A stretch of DNA of 64,000 nucleotides from Nocardioides perillae (GCF_013409425.1 NZ_JACCAC010000001.1:992001-1056000), one strand, 5' to 3'; counted from the first letter of the stretch, positions 49,407 to 57,443 are shown. Translations and numbers: made by a program. Notes: generated by a model not told the origin, from the sequence alone.

Positions 49407-51890
49407 GTGGGACGACTCGACCGGATAGCGGAGCCGTGGGGCACCCGCACGCCGTACGGACCGGGGGAGACCTGGCCGGTGCGCGTCGACCAGCACCTCG
49501 CCGAGGGGCTCGGCGACGACGACGTCGACGCCTGGCACCAGTCCGCCTCGATCCTGCACTCCAACGGTGACGGCCTCGACATCGCGGTCAAGGACGGGCG
49601 CATCGTGGGGGTGCGCGGTCGCGCGGAGGACCGGGTCAACCACGGGAGGCTCGGGCCCAAGGACCTCTACGGCTGGCAGGCGAACGGCTCGCCCGACCGG
49701 CTCACGAAGCCGCTGGTCCGCCGCGACGGCGAGCTCGTCGAGACCGACTGGGACACCGCGATGGAGGCGGTCGCCGGCCGCACGAAGGAGCTGCTCGCCG
49801 AGCGCGGCGCCAGCTCGATCGCCTTCTACACGACCGGCCAGCTGTTCCTCGAGGAGTACTACACGCTCGGGCTCATCGCCCACGGCGGCATCGGCACCAA
49901 CCACGTCGACGGCAACACCCGGCTGTGCACCGCCACCGCCGCCGCGGCGCTCAAGGAGTCGTTCGGCTGCGACGGCCAGCCGGGCTCCTACACCGACCTC
50001 GACCACGCCGACGTGATCTGCCTCTACGGCCACAACATGGCCGAGACGCAGACGGTGCTGTGGACGCGCATCCTCGACCGCCTCGCGGGGCCCCACCCGC
50101 CCGCGATCGTCTGCGTCGACCCCCGCGAGACACCGGTGGCGCGCGCGGCGACGGTCCACCTCGCGCCGCGACCCGGCACCAACGTGATGCTGATGAACGC
50201 GCTGCTGCACGAGGTGCTCGCCCACGACTGGGTCGACCACGACTACGTCGAGGCGCACGCCGTCGGCTTCCCCGAGCTGCAGAAGATGCTGCAGGGCTAC
50301 TCCGTCGAGCGGGCCGCCGAGGTGTGCGGGGTGCTCGAGGCCGACCTGCGGGAGGCCGCGCGACTGATCGGCACCTCCGAGCGGCTCTTCTCCACGGTGC
50401 TCCAGGGCTTCTACCAGTCCCACCAGGCCACCGCCGCGGCCGTGCTGGTCAACAACGTCCACATCGTGCGCGGCATGCTCGGCAAGCCGGGCTGCGGGAT
50501 CCTGCAGATGAACGGGCAGCCCACCGCCCAGAACACCCGCGAGTGCGGGGCCGACGGTGACCTCCCCGCCTTCCGCAACTGGAGCAACGACGCCCACGTC
50601 GAGGACCTCGCGCGGGTCTGGAACATCGACCCGGTGGACATCCCGCACTACACCGCGCCGACGCACGCGATGCAGATCATGCGCTACGTCGAGGACGGCT
50701 CGATCCGGTTCCTCTACGTGACGGCCACGAACCCCGCGGTGTCGATGCCCGAGCTGCAGCGGATGCGCAGCATCCTGTCCCAGGACCGGTTGTTCCTCGT
50801 CGTGCAGGACATCTTCCTCTCCGAGACCGCGCAGCTCGCCGACGTCGTGCTGCCGGCGGCCACCTGGGGCGAGAAGACCGGCACCTTCACCAACGTCGAC
50901 CGCACCGTGCACCTCTCCGAGAAGGCGGTCGAGCCGCCCGGCGAGGCCCGCTCGGACTTCGACATCCTCGTCGACTACGCCCGCCGCCTCGACCTGCGCG
51001 ACAAGGACGGGGCGCCGCTGGTGAAGTGGACGACGCCGGAGGAGGCGTTCGAGGGGTGGAAGGAGTGCACCCGCGGTCGGCCCTGCGACTACACCGGCCT
51101 GTCCTACGACGAGCTGCGCGGCGGCAGCGGCATCCAGTGGCCGTGCAACGACGAGCACCCCGACGGCACCGAGCGCATCTACGAGGACGGGCAGTTCTGG
51201 TCCGCGCCCGACTACTGCGAGTCCTACGGTCGCGACCTCGTCACCGGCACGCCGGTCTCCCCGACGGAGTACAGGGCGCTCAACCCCGACGGCAAGGCGG
51301 TCCTCAAGGCCGCCGAGTACGTCGTGCCCCACGAGGTGCCCTCGTCCGACTACCCCTTCCAGCTCATCACCGGCCGCACGCTCTACCACTTCCACACCCG
51401 CACGAAGACCGCCCGCGCGCCGCAGCTGCAGGCCGCCGCGCCCGAGGTGTGGGTCGAGTGCTCGGCCGCCGACGCCGCCGAGCAGGGGTGGGCCGAGGGC
51501 GACCTGCTCGAGGTCCGCACGCCGCGCGGACGGGTGACCGCCAGGCTGCGCGTGAGCGGCATCCGCCAGGGGGTGCTCTTCCTGCCCTTCCACTACGGCT
51601 ACTGGGACACCGGCGCGGGCCACCAGCCCGGCGACGACGCGGGCGACGGTGGTCGCGCGGCCAACGAGCTGACCATGACCGACTGGGACCCCGCCTCGAA
51701 GCAGCCGCTCTTCAAGACCGCCGCCGCGACGGCGACCCGGCTCCGGGGAGCCGACGGCGAGCCGTCGCGCGCGCCCACCACGACCGCCTCGCGACCGGTC
51801 GGCGACGGCGGGCCACCCGTGCCGGACACCCGGGGAGGAGACGCCGCGCAGGCCGACGAGCGGCTGGAGACCGTGGGAGGTGCGCGGTGA
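49407..51890 (+). CDS. Molybdopterin oxidoreductase lacking the Fe-S cluster motif
   Basis: 827 residues from GTG 49407, after GAGGGGGAG. Overall the FdhF/NapA-type Mo-bisPGD fold: the Mo-ligand Cys174 in DGNTRLCTATAAAALKESFG, nucleotide loops QMNGQPTAQNTRECGADGD and WGEKTGTFTNVDR, and a C-terminal molydopterin-dinucleotide domain (ITGRTLYHFHTRTKTARAP). The N-terminal CxxCxxxC site is replaced by Ser48, His51 and Asp55 (QSASILHSNGDG), and the fourth Cys by Gly83; there is no Cys before 174. No Tat signal, so cytosolic. Substrate unknown; formate or an oxoacid are possible. The next gene overlaps its stop. Confidence 0.88.
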   Translation: MGRLDRIAEPWGTRTPYGPGETWPVRVDQHLAEGLGDDDVDAWHQSASILHSNGDGLDIAVKDGRIVGVRGRAEDRVNHGRLGPKDLYGWQANGSPDRLTKPLVRRDGELVETDWDTAMEAVAGRTKELLAERGASSIAFYTTGQLFLEEYYTLGLIAHGGIGTNHVDGNTRLCTATAAAALKESFGCDGQPGSYTDLDHADVICLYGHNMAETQTVLWTRILDRLAGPHPPAIVCVDPRETPVARAATVHLAPRPGTNVMLMNALLHEVLAHDWVDHDYVEAHAVGFPELQKMLQGYSVERAAEVCGVLEADLREAARLIGTSERLFSTVLQGFYQSHQATAAAVLVNNVHIVRGMLGKPGCGILQMNGQPTAQNTRECGADGDLPAFRNWSNDAHVEDLARVWNIDPVDIPHYTAPTHAMQIMRYVEDGSIRFLYVTATNPAVSMPELQRMRSILSQDRLFLVVQDIFLSETAQLADVVLPAATWGEKTGTFTNVDRTVHLSEKAVEPPGEARSDFDILVDYARRLDLRDKDGAPLVKWTTPEEAFEGWKECTRGRPCDYTGLSYDELRGGSGIQWPCNDEHPDGTERIYEDGQFWSAPDYCESYGRDLVTGTPVSPTEYRALNPDGKAVLKAAEYVVPHEVPSSDYPFQLITGRTLYHFHTRTKTARAPQLQAAAPEVWVECSAADAAEQGWAEGDLLEVRTPRGRVTARLRVSGIRQGVLFLPFHYGYWDTGAGHQPGDDAGDGGRAANELTMTDWDPASKQPLFKTAAATATRLRGADGEPSRAPTTTASRPVGDGGPPVPDTRGGDAAQADERLETVGGAR

Positions 51891-52426
51891 GCCCCGTGAG
51901 CCCCGCGCAGGTGGTGCGCACCCTGCGCAGCCTCAGCGGCAACAAGGTGGCCGCCGCCATCGAAGAGCTGCACCGCTCCGAGGACGACCTCGCCACCGCC
52001 CTGCTGTCCCTGGCCGACCAGCAGAAGGTCGACCACGAGGTCTTCCACGTCGCGAAGGACGTCGCCGCGTGGTCGCAGGAGCACGTGCGCGAGCTCGCCC
52101 GCATCGGCCGCGACTACGACCTGGACCTCGACCCGGAGCCCTCCGACGAGTCGACGCTCGCCGCCAGGCTCAAGCAGAAGGCGTCCGAGCTCGCCGGGCG
52201 ACACCACGAGCCCACGCTGCTGCTCCTCGCCGACCTGCGCCACATCCACCGCACCGCCGCCGGCGTCTCGCTCGACTGGGAGGTGCTCGCGCAGACCGCG
52301 CAGGCGATGAAGGACACCGAGCTGCTCGCGGTGGCGCAGGACTGCCACCCCGAGACCCTGCGGCAGATGCGGTGGGCCAACGGCAAGGTCAAGGAGACCG
52401 CCGCCCAGGTGATGGTGACCGGGTGA
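51887..52426 (+). CDS. All-helical partner protein of the Mo enzyme
   Basis: 179 residues from GTG 51887, overlapping the Mo-enzyme stop (GTGA). Entirely helical, with FHVAKDVAAWSQEHVRELARIG, LAARLKQKASELAGRHHEP and LLADLRHIHRTAAGVSLDWEVLAQTAQAMKD, resembling ferritin-like bundles but without an assigned metal site. Strict coupling suggests a subunit, chaperone or electron-transfer adaptor. No family name can be given with confidence. Confidence 0.75.
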   Translation: MSPVSPAQVVRTLRSLSGNKVAAAIEELHRSEDDLATALLSLADQQKVDHEVFHVAKDVAAWSQEHVRELARIGRDYDLDLDPEPSDESTLAARLKQKASELAGRHHEPTLLLLADLRHIHRTAAGVSLDWEVLAQTAQAMKDTELLAVAQDCHPETLRQMRWANGKVKETAAQVMVTG

Positions 52427-53091
52427 GCGCCGACCTGCAGGCCGCCCCCCGCGTGGTGCTGCGCCCGCTCGCGAGTCCGCTGCCGCTCGGGTTCCTGGCG
52501 CTGGCGGTCGCCACCACCTGCTTCGCGGCGGTCCAGCTCGGCTGGGTGCCGCAGGCGCAGGGCAGCACGGTCGCCCTGGGCGTGCTCGTCCTCACCGTGC
52601 CGCTGCAGCTGCTCGCCGCGGTCATGGGCTTCCTCGCCCGCGACCCCGTGGCGGCGACCGGCAGGGGCATCCTCGCCGGGACCTGGGCCGCCGCCTGCCT
52701 GGCCACCCTCGCCTCACCGCCGGGTGCCAGCAGCCCGGGCCTGGGCGTGCTGCTGCTCGCCTCGGCCACCTGCCTGCTGGTCCCGGCCGCCGCTGCGCGC
52801 ACCAAGGCGGTGCCGGCCCTGGTCATCGTGGGCAGCTCGGCCCGCTTCGCCGTCACCGGCCTCGCCGAGCTCGACGGCGGCCGCGGGTGGCTCGACGCCG
52901 CCGGCTGGGTCGGGATCGGCCTCGCCGGGCTCAGCCTCTACGCCGCCCTCGCCCTGGAGCTCGAGGGCAGCGAGGGTCGCACCGTGCTGCCGCTCGGGCG
53001 CCGCGGCCGGAGCCGGGCCGCCCTCGACGGGCGGCTCGCCGACCAGGTGGACGACGTCGCCACCGAGCCGGGGGTGCGTCAGCAGCTGTGA
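52423..53091 (+). CDS. GPR1/FUN34/YaaH (SatP)-like membrane transporter
   Basis: 222 residues from GTG 52423, overlapping the previous stop. Six hydrophobic segments. PLGFLALAVATTCFAAVQLGWV at the N-terminus and LQLLAAVMGFLARDPVAATGRGILAGTW resemble the acetate/succinate transporter family signatures (NPxPxGL-type opening, then helix 2-3). Transport of a short-chain acid for or from the linked Mo enzyme is a reasonable inference. Confidence in the family is moderate because the motifs are degenerate. Confidence 0.65.
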   Translation: MSADLQAAPRVVLRPLASPLPLGFLALAVATTCFAAVQLGWVPQAQGSTVALGVLVLTVPLQLLAAVMGFLARDPVAATGRGILAGTWAAACLATLASPPGASSPGLGVLLLASATCLLVPAAAARTKAVPALVIVGSSARFAVTGLAELDGGRGWLDAAGWVGIGLAGLSLYAALALELEGSEGRTVLPLGRRGRSRAALDGRLADQVDDVATEPGVRQQL

Positions 53092-53648
53092 GCGAGCTCG
53101 ACGACCGCGGCCCCGCAGGCGCCCCCGACAGCCTCGACGGCCCCGTCGACCCCGACCGCACGGCGTACGACGCGGCGCGCGCCACCGAGGCGCTCCTCGC
53201 GGTCTCGCGCACCATGACCGCGGTCGTGGCCCGCACCCTGTCCGCGGTCGCCGAGGAGATCACGGTCCCGCAGCTGCGCGCGCTCGTGCTGCTGGACTCC
53301 CGGGGGCCGGTGAACCTCGCGACCCTGGCTCAGCACCTCGACGTCAACCCCTCGAACGCCAGCCGCACCTGCGACCAGCTGGTCGCCTCCGGCAAGGTCG
53401 AGCGGGCGACCGCCGAGGACGACCGTCGGCAGGTGCGGCTGCGCCTGACCGACCGCGGCACGGCCTTCGTCGCCGGCCTGATGGAGGCGCGTCGCGACCT
53501 CCTCCGCGCCGTCGTCGACCGGGTGCCGCCCGACGACCTGGCCGTGCTCGCGCGCGGCCTGGAGGCGTTCTCCGCCGCGGTGGCCGCTGCGCCGCCCCAG
53601 GAGACCGTCGGCCTGCCCGACGGCCGGATCATCCCGTGGCTGCTGTGA
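53088..53648 (+). CDS. MarR-family transcriptional regulator
   Basis: 186 residues from GTG 53088, overlapping the transporter stop. The winged helix spans ~60-140: VPQLRALVLLDSRGPVNLATLAQHLDVNPSNASRTCDQLVASGKVERATAEDDRRQVRLRLTDRG, with the classic DDRRQ wing. It is the fourth gene of the Mo operon and may control it in response to a small aromatic or acid ligand; no operator palindrome is obvious in the 59 bases upstream of 49407. Confidence 0.9.
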   Translation: MSELDDRGPAGAPDSLDGPVDPDRTAYDAARATEALLAVSRTMTAVVARTLSAVAEEITVPQLRALVLLDSRGPVNLATLAQHLDVNPSNASRTCDQLVASGKVERATAEDDRRQVRLRLTDRGTAFVAGLMEARRDLLRAVVDRVPPDDLAVLARGLEAFSAAVAAAPPQETVGLPDGRIIPWLL

Positions 53649-53718
53649 GGCCGCGGACCGGTCGACCGCCCGCACCGACAGCCCCCGGCGACCGCCGGGG
53701 GCGGATGGAGGGAACCGC

Positions 53719-54147
53719 ATGACCCACCACGACACCACCGCCCAGATGATCCGCTCCCACCCGGCTGCCGCTGGCGGCGGCCTCGGCCTCGACCCGCAGG
53801 TCCTGGCCGACTGCATCGACGCCTGCACGACGTGTGCACAGGCCTGCACGGCCTGCGCCGACGCCTGCCTGGGTGAGGAGATGGTCGCCGAGCTGCGCCG
53901 GTGCATCCGCACCGACCTCGACTGCGCCGACGTCTGCGACGCCACCGGCCGTGTGCTCTCGCGCCTCACGCCGGGCGACCTCGGCCTCGTCCGGTCGCTC
54001 GTGCAGGCCTGCGCCGACGCCTGCCGGGCGTGCGGCGACGAGTGCGAGCAGCACGCCGGGATGCACGAGCACTGCCGGGTCTGCGCCGAGGCGTGTCGCC
54101 GCTGCGAGGCGGCGTGCCGCCGAGTCCTCGAGGCCCTCTCGGTCTGA
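53719..54147 (+). CDS. Csp1-like four-helix copper-storage protein
   Basis: 142 residues from ATG 53719, after GGAGGGAACC. 18 Cys in CxxxC and CxxC spacing (DCIDACTTCAQACTACADAC, then CADVCDATG and CRVCAEACRRCEAAC) on amphipathic helices match the DUF326/Csp four-helix bundle family that stores Cu(I) in its core. No signal peptide, so a cytosolic Csp3-like protein. It stands alone between the MarR gene and a convergent GAF-ANTAR gene. Confidence 0.92.
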   Translation: MTHHDTTAQMIRSHPAAAGGGLGLDPQVLADCIDACTTCAQACTACADACLGEEMVAELRRCIRTDLDCADVCDATGRVLSRLTPGDLGLVRSLVQACADACRACGDECEQHAGMHEHCRVCAEACRRCEAACRRVLEALSV

Positions 54148-54160
54148 GCAGGTCGCCGCC

Positions 54161-54874
54161 TCAGCGGCCCCAGCGCACCCGGATCACCTCGAGGGCGAGC
54201 TCCACCGGCTCGACGCCCGCCTGCGCGGCGGCGTCGAGCAGGTGGGCCTCGGCCGCCTCGACGTCGACGTCGAGCTGGGCCGCGACGATCCCGGTCGCGA
54301 CCTCGAAGGTCGAGCGGTCGCGCAACCGCTGCGGCGCCTCCCGCGCGGCGTCGCGGGTGGAGAAGGACAGGTCGGCGTTGGTGACGGCGCCCTCCGCCCA
54401 CGCACCGAAGACCTCGGCGAGCGGGCCGACCCGGTCGTCGAAGGCGTGCGGCTGGGCGGCGTACAGGTTGACGGTGCCGACCACGTCGCCCTCGGCGAGG
54501 ACCGGCAGGGTCAGCGTGCTGCGCACGCCGTGCGCGGCCGTGGCGGCGGCGAAGAGGCGCCAGCGCTCCTCGTCGAGCGGGTCGTCGGGCCGGGGGTCGT
54601 GCACCTCGGCGTGGTGGCCGCTCTCGATGCAGGGTCCGCCGTCGACGTACTGCACCGCGTCGAGCGCGGCGGCCCGCTCGGAGGACGACACGAGGGTGAA
54701 CGTGACGCCGTCGTGGCTGCGCGCCAGGCTCACCCCGGCCAGCGACGGCACGACCTCGGTGGCGCGGGAGACCAGGCGGCCCAGCTCGGGGAGCAGGTCG
54801 TCGTCGGGCCCGGGCCCGAGCTCGCCGACCGCCTCGACGGTCTCCGGGAGGGGCTCGAGCGGGCGCGAGGCCAC
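54161..54874 (-). CDS. GAF-ANTAR RNA-binding regulator
   Basis: 237 residues from GTG 54874, with AGGAGG seven bases upstream. GAF domain (~30-170, with ALDAVQYVDGGPCIESG and RSTLTLPVLAEGDVVGTVNLYA) then ANTAR (~180-235: RDRSTFEVATGIVAAQLDVDVEAAEAHLLDAAAQAG). It probably acts as an antiterminator on paired hairpins in target mRNAs. The small Cys-rich gene ends 49 bases upstream, likely in the same transcript. Confidence 0.9.
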   Translation of the reverse strand: MASRPLEPLPETVEAVGELGPGPDDDLLPELGRLVSRATEVVPSLAGVSLARSHDGVTFTLVSSSERAAALDAVQYVDGGPCIESGHHAEVHDPRPDDPLDEERWRLFAAATAAHGVRSTLTLPVLAEGDVVGTVNLYAAQPHAFDDRVGPLAEVFGAWAEGAVTNADLSFSTRDAAREAPQRLRDRSTFEVATGIVAAQLDVDVEAAEAHLLDAAAQAGVEPVELALEVIRVRWGR

Positions 54875-54923
54875 GATCTGTCCTCCTCGGTCGTGGGGTG
54901 GAGCGGGTGGGCCGACGCCGTCG

Positions 54924-55067
54924 TCAGCGGTGGCGCGCGGACCAGCAGGCGGGCGAGCAGGTGGCGCCGGCCCGGTCGACCGGCACCACGCGGCAGCCGG
55001 CGCACGCCGGGCCGAGGCGGGACGAGGCCGCCAGCAGGACGAAGAGCGCTCGACCGACAGCGCGCAC
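54924..55067 (-). CDS. 47-residue Cys-rich (zinc-ribbon-like) protein
   Basis: GTG 55067 to stop 54924, with GGAGG seven bases upstream. VRAVGRALFVLLAASSRLG is followed by ACAGCRVVPVDRAG and ATCSPACWSARHR: a CxxC and a CxxxC pair 12 residues apart, as in small zinc ribbons. It lies between a GGTTAC-type promoter (55122) and the GAF-ANTAR gene, so it is probably the first gene of that transcript. Too short for firm family assignment. Confidence 0.6.
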   Translation of the reverse strand: MRAVGRALFVLLAASSRLGPACAGCRVVPVDRAGATCSPACWSARHR

Positions 55068-55121
55068 GGGACACCTCCGCGGACAGGACGACGACCGGTC
55101 GGGGTGCCGGCCGCAGGACCG

Positions 55122-55147
55122 GTAACCACGGGCGCCGGTCGCCACAC
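55122..55147 (-). promoter_or_regulatory. SigB/F-like promoter of the Cys-rich/GAF-ANTAR genes
   Basis: On the reverse strand GGTTAC (55127-55122) is preceded by GTGT after 16 bases. The -35 match is weak. Confidence 0.35.
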
Positions 55148-55173
55148 GGGTGGGGAAAAATTTTTCCTCACCC
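55148..55173. promoter_or_regulatory. AT-rich palindrome between divergent promoters
   Basis: GGGTGGGGAAAAA faces TTTTTCCTCACCC, a 26-base palindrome with one mismatched pair. It lies between GGTTAC elements pointing both ways. An operator for a DNA-binding regulator is the likeliest reading. Confidence 0.55.
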
Positions 55174-55181
55174 GTACGGGC

Positions 55182-55206
55182 GTTTGAGGGGGGGCTGCCC
55201 GGTTAC
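55182..55206 (+). promoter_or_regulatory. SigB/F-like promoter of the LuxR-sigma operon
   Basis: GTTT (55182-55185), a 15-base spacer and GGTTAC (55201-55206). Since gene two of the operon is a SigB/F-type sigma factor, autoregulation is likely. Confidence 0.5.
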
Positions 55207-55254
55207 CGGACGCCCGGCGCGAGCCCTGCGCCATCCGACACGCCAGGAGGCCTG

Positions 55255-56124
55255 ATGACGACCAGCACGCTCACCTTGACCCTCGTCGACGACTGCGAGG
55301 TCTCGATCGCCGGACTCCAGGCCGTGCTCGCCCCCTTCGCCGAGCGTGTCGAGATCGTCGACCCGTGCCAGGCGCTGCGCGACCCGTCGGGCATCGACGT
55401 CATCCTCTACGAGCCGGTGCGCCAGTCCGACTTCAGCCGGTCGCTGCTGCGCGACCTGCAGAAGCGGGCCGAGGCGGTCGCGGTCGTCTGGTCGTGGGCC
55501 CGTCCCGAGGAGCTGCCGGTCCACACCGCAGGCCCCTGCCTGCCCAAGTCGCTGCCGGCCGCGCGCCTGGTCGCCGCCCTCGAGGCGCTGCGCGAGGGCC
55601 GGCCCACCCCGTGGGCCGAGACCCCCGCGCCCCCGCCGGCGCCGCGCGCGCCGCGGCCCCGCGTCGCCGACCTGCTGGCGGCCTCCGTCGAGCGGGCCGA
55701 GGAGGTCGCCGCACAGGAGGCCGAGGAGGAGGCCCGCCGCGTCGCCGAGGACGGCGGCCGCCCCGGTGGTGTGCGCCTCACGCCGCGGGAGCAGCAGGTG
55801 CTGGCGCTGCTCACCCGCGGCCTGACCAACACCGAGATGGCCGACCAGCTCACGCTGAGCGTCAACTCCGTCAAGACCTACCTGCGCCAGGCCTACCGCA
55901 AGATCGGCGCCAGCCGCCGCGCCCAGGCCGTCGCGTGGAGCCTCGAGAACGGCCTCGCCGGCCTCGCCGCCACCTTGACCGAGGTGCAGGCGACGACCCC
56001 GCCCGCCGAGACCGGCCCGGCGCGCACCGCCGCTCCGGCCCCGGCGGCCGCGGCGGCCGTCGCCCCGGTGTCGGTGCCCGCCGTGGTCGCGCGCACCCCC
56101 CTCGCCGCCGGCGCGGTGTCCTGA
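55255..56124 (+). CDS. LuxR-family regulator with pseudo-receiver domain
   Basis: 289 residues from ATG 55255, after AGGAGG. The N-terminal 115 residues fold like a receiver (LTLVDDCEVSIAGLQAVL, DVILYEPVRQ, CLPKSLPAARLVAALEAL), but the phosphorylated Asp of LLD is replaced (LYE). A helical linker follows, then an HTH_LuxR domain (~175-235: LTPREQQVLALLTRGLTNTEMADQLTLSVNSVKTYLRQAYRKIG) and an Ala/Pro-rich tail. It overlaps the sigma gene (TGATG). The acidic pair at DD and the Lys remain, so phosphate-independent regulation is likely. Confidence 0.88.
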   Translation: MTTSTLTLTLVDDCEVSIAGLQAVLAPFAERVEIVDPCQALRDPSGIDVILYEPVRQSDFSRSLLRDLQKRAEAVAVVWSWARPEELPVHTAGPCLPKSLPAARLVAALEALREGRPTPWAETPAPPPAPRAPRPRVADLLAASVERAEEVAAQEAEEEARRVAEDGGRPGGVRLTPREQQVLALLTRGLTNTEMADQLTLSVNSVKTYLRQAYRKIGASRRAQAVAWSLENGLAGLAATLTEVQATTPPAETGPARTAAPAPAAAAAVAPVSVPAVVARTPLAAGAVS

Positions 56125-56912
56125 TGGCGAGCGCCGCGGAGCGCGAGGAGCGGCGGGTCGCGACCCGCGAGCTCTACGAGCAGGTGCGCGCCACCGACGA
56201 CGAGGCCGAGCGGCGCGAGCTGTGGGACCGGATCGTCGTGCTCAACATGCCGGTCGCCGAGGCCGTCGCGCGCCGGCTGGGCGGGCGCGGCTCCTCCCTC
56301 GACGACCTCTACCAGGTCGCCTACGCCGCGCTGGTGCGCGTCGTGCGCGCCTATGACCCGAGCAAGGGCGAGGACCTCCTCAGCTACGCCGTCCCGAGCA
56401 TCAGCGGCGAGGTGCGCCGCCACTTCCGCGACCACGGCTGGGCCGTCCGCCCGCCGCGCGAGGTGCAGCGCGCCCACGGCCGGGTCTCGGCGCAGGGCCC
56501 GCTGCCCGAGCGCTGCAGCGTGGCGAGCGTCAGCCGCATCGCCGGCGACGTCGGCGAGGACGCCGCCACCGTCTACGAGGCCCTGAGCGCCGGCTCGTGC
56601 CGCCGTGCCGTGAGCCTCGACCACCCCTTCCTGGACGGCGAGGGCGACAGCCTGGGCGCGTTCCTGGCCGACGCCGAGGACCGGTCGATGGGCTGCGCCG
56701 ACGCGCGACTGCTGCTCGAGCCGCTGCTGCGCGCGCTCGACCCGCTGGAGCGCGCGGTCCTGCGGCTGCGCTTCGCCGAGGGCCTCACCCAGCGCGAGAT
56801 CGCCGCCGAGCTCGGCCTCACCCAGGCCCGCGTCTCCCGGCTGCTGCACCGGGTGCTCACCTCGATGCGGGCCTCGCTGGCCGGCCTCGACGAGGTCGCG
56901 GTCGCCTCCTAG
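56124..56912 (+). CDS. SigB/SigF-type RNA polymerase sigma factor
   Basis: 262 residues from ATG 56124, coupled to the LuxR gene. Region 2 (LNMPVAEAVARRLGGRGSSLDDLYQVAYAALVRVVRAYDPSKGEDLLSYAVPSISGEVRRHFRDHGW) and region 4 (LDPLERAVLRLRFAEGLTQREIAAELGLTQARVSRLLHRVL) identify the SigB/F/G stress and sporulation-type group; region 3 lies between. Usually held by an RsbW-like anti-sigma factor; no such gene is adjacent here. Its promoter class (GTTT/GGGTA) is seen upstream of this operon and of the SDR gene at 14.6 kb. Confidence 0.92.
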   Translation: MASAAEREERRVATRELYEQVRATDDEAERRELWDRIVVLNMPVAEAVARRLGGRGSSLDDLYQVAYAALVRVVRAYDPSKGEDLLSYAVPSISGEVRRHFRDHGWAVRPPREVQRAHGRVSAQGPLPERCSVASVSRIAGDVGEDAATVYEALSAGSCRRAVSLDHPFLDGEGDSLGAFLADAEDRSMGCADARLLLEPLLRALDPLERAVLRLRFAEGLTQREIAAELGLTQARVSRLLHRVLTSMRASLAGLDEVAVAS

Positions 56913-57003
56913 GGACCCGACGTGACGTCGTCGTCACCAGGAGTTCACGCCGGGTCTCCACAAACCTCCCCCCAGGGATGGTGGTGGAGGGGGTCGTCGT
57001 TGG

Positions 57004-57180
57004 TAGTGTCGTGCTCGCACGCGTTGCAAGTTCCAGCAGGTACGCCCGCGGAGTTTGTGATCCAACGGCGTTTTGTCTTGCGCACGGCCCCTGCCAACTG
57101 CAAGTCGGAGCGTTGTGTCACCGCAGCGCGTGTGGTCCACCGCCGTGGTGGGCCTCGTTCCGATCAAGGAGTAACAGCAG
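57004..57180 (+). promoter_or_regulatory. cspA: Long leader of the cold-shock gene
   Basis: TAGTGT at 57004-57009 is a candidate -10, giving an untranslated leader of about 165 bases, unlike the leaderless genes nearby. T-rich GCGTTTTGTCTTGCGC (57069-57084) is out of character for the region. Long structured leaders are known to make csp mRNAs temperature-responsive; AAGGAG precedes the ATG. Confidence 0.5.
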
Positions 57181-57384
57181 ATGGCTCAGGGCACCGTGAA
57201 GTGGTTCAACGCCGAGAAGGGTTTCGGCTTCATCGCGCAGGAGGACGGCGGCGACGACGTCTTCGTGCACTACTCGGCGATCCAGACCCAGGGCTACAAG
57301 TCCCTGGACGAGAACCAGAAGGTCGAGTTCGACGTCACGCAGGGCCCCAAGGGCCCGCAGGCGGAGAACGTCCGCCCCGCCTGA
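57181..57384 (+). CDS. cspA: Cold-shock protein
   Basis: 67 residues from ATG 57181. A single OB-fold cold-shock domain with RNP1 KGFGFIAQ and RNP2 VFVHYSAI, and the aromatic patch [10 protein letters not shown]. It binds single-stranded RNA/DNA and melts mRNA structure, cytosolic. Size and sequence are typical of the actinobacterial CspA group. A strong terminator follows. Confidence 0.97.
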   Translation: MAQGTVKWFNAEKGFGFIAQEDGGDDVFVHYSAIQTQGYKSLDENQKVEFDVTQGPKGPQAENVRPA

Positions 57385-57443
57385 TCCTCACGGATCGCTG
57401 GCGGCGGAGCCGGGCCTCTCGTCCGGCGACTCTGGCACCGAGC

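Noticed and set aside
54910..55080. Other overlapping frames in the region of the Cys-rich micro-gene
   Set aside because: They lack the ribosome site and contain Arg/Ala-rich shadow sequence.
56913..57180. Riboswitch in the cspA leader
   Set aside because: No conserved riboswitch core is recognised; only length and composition are notable.
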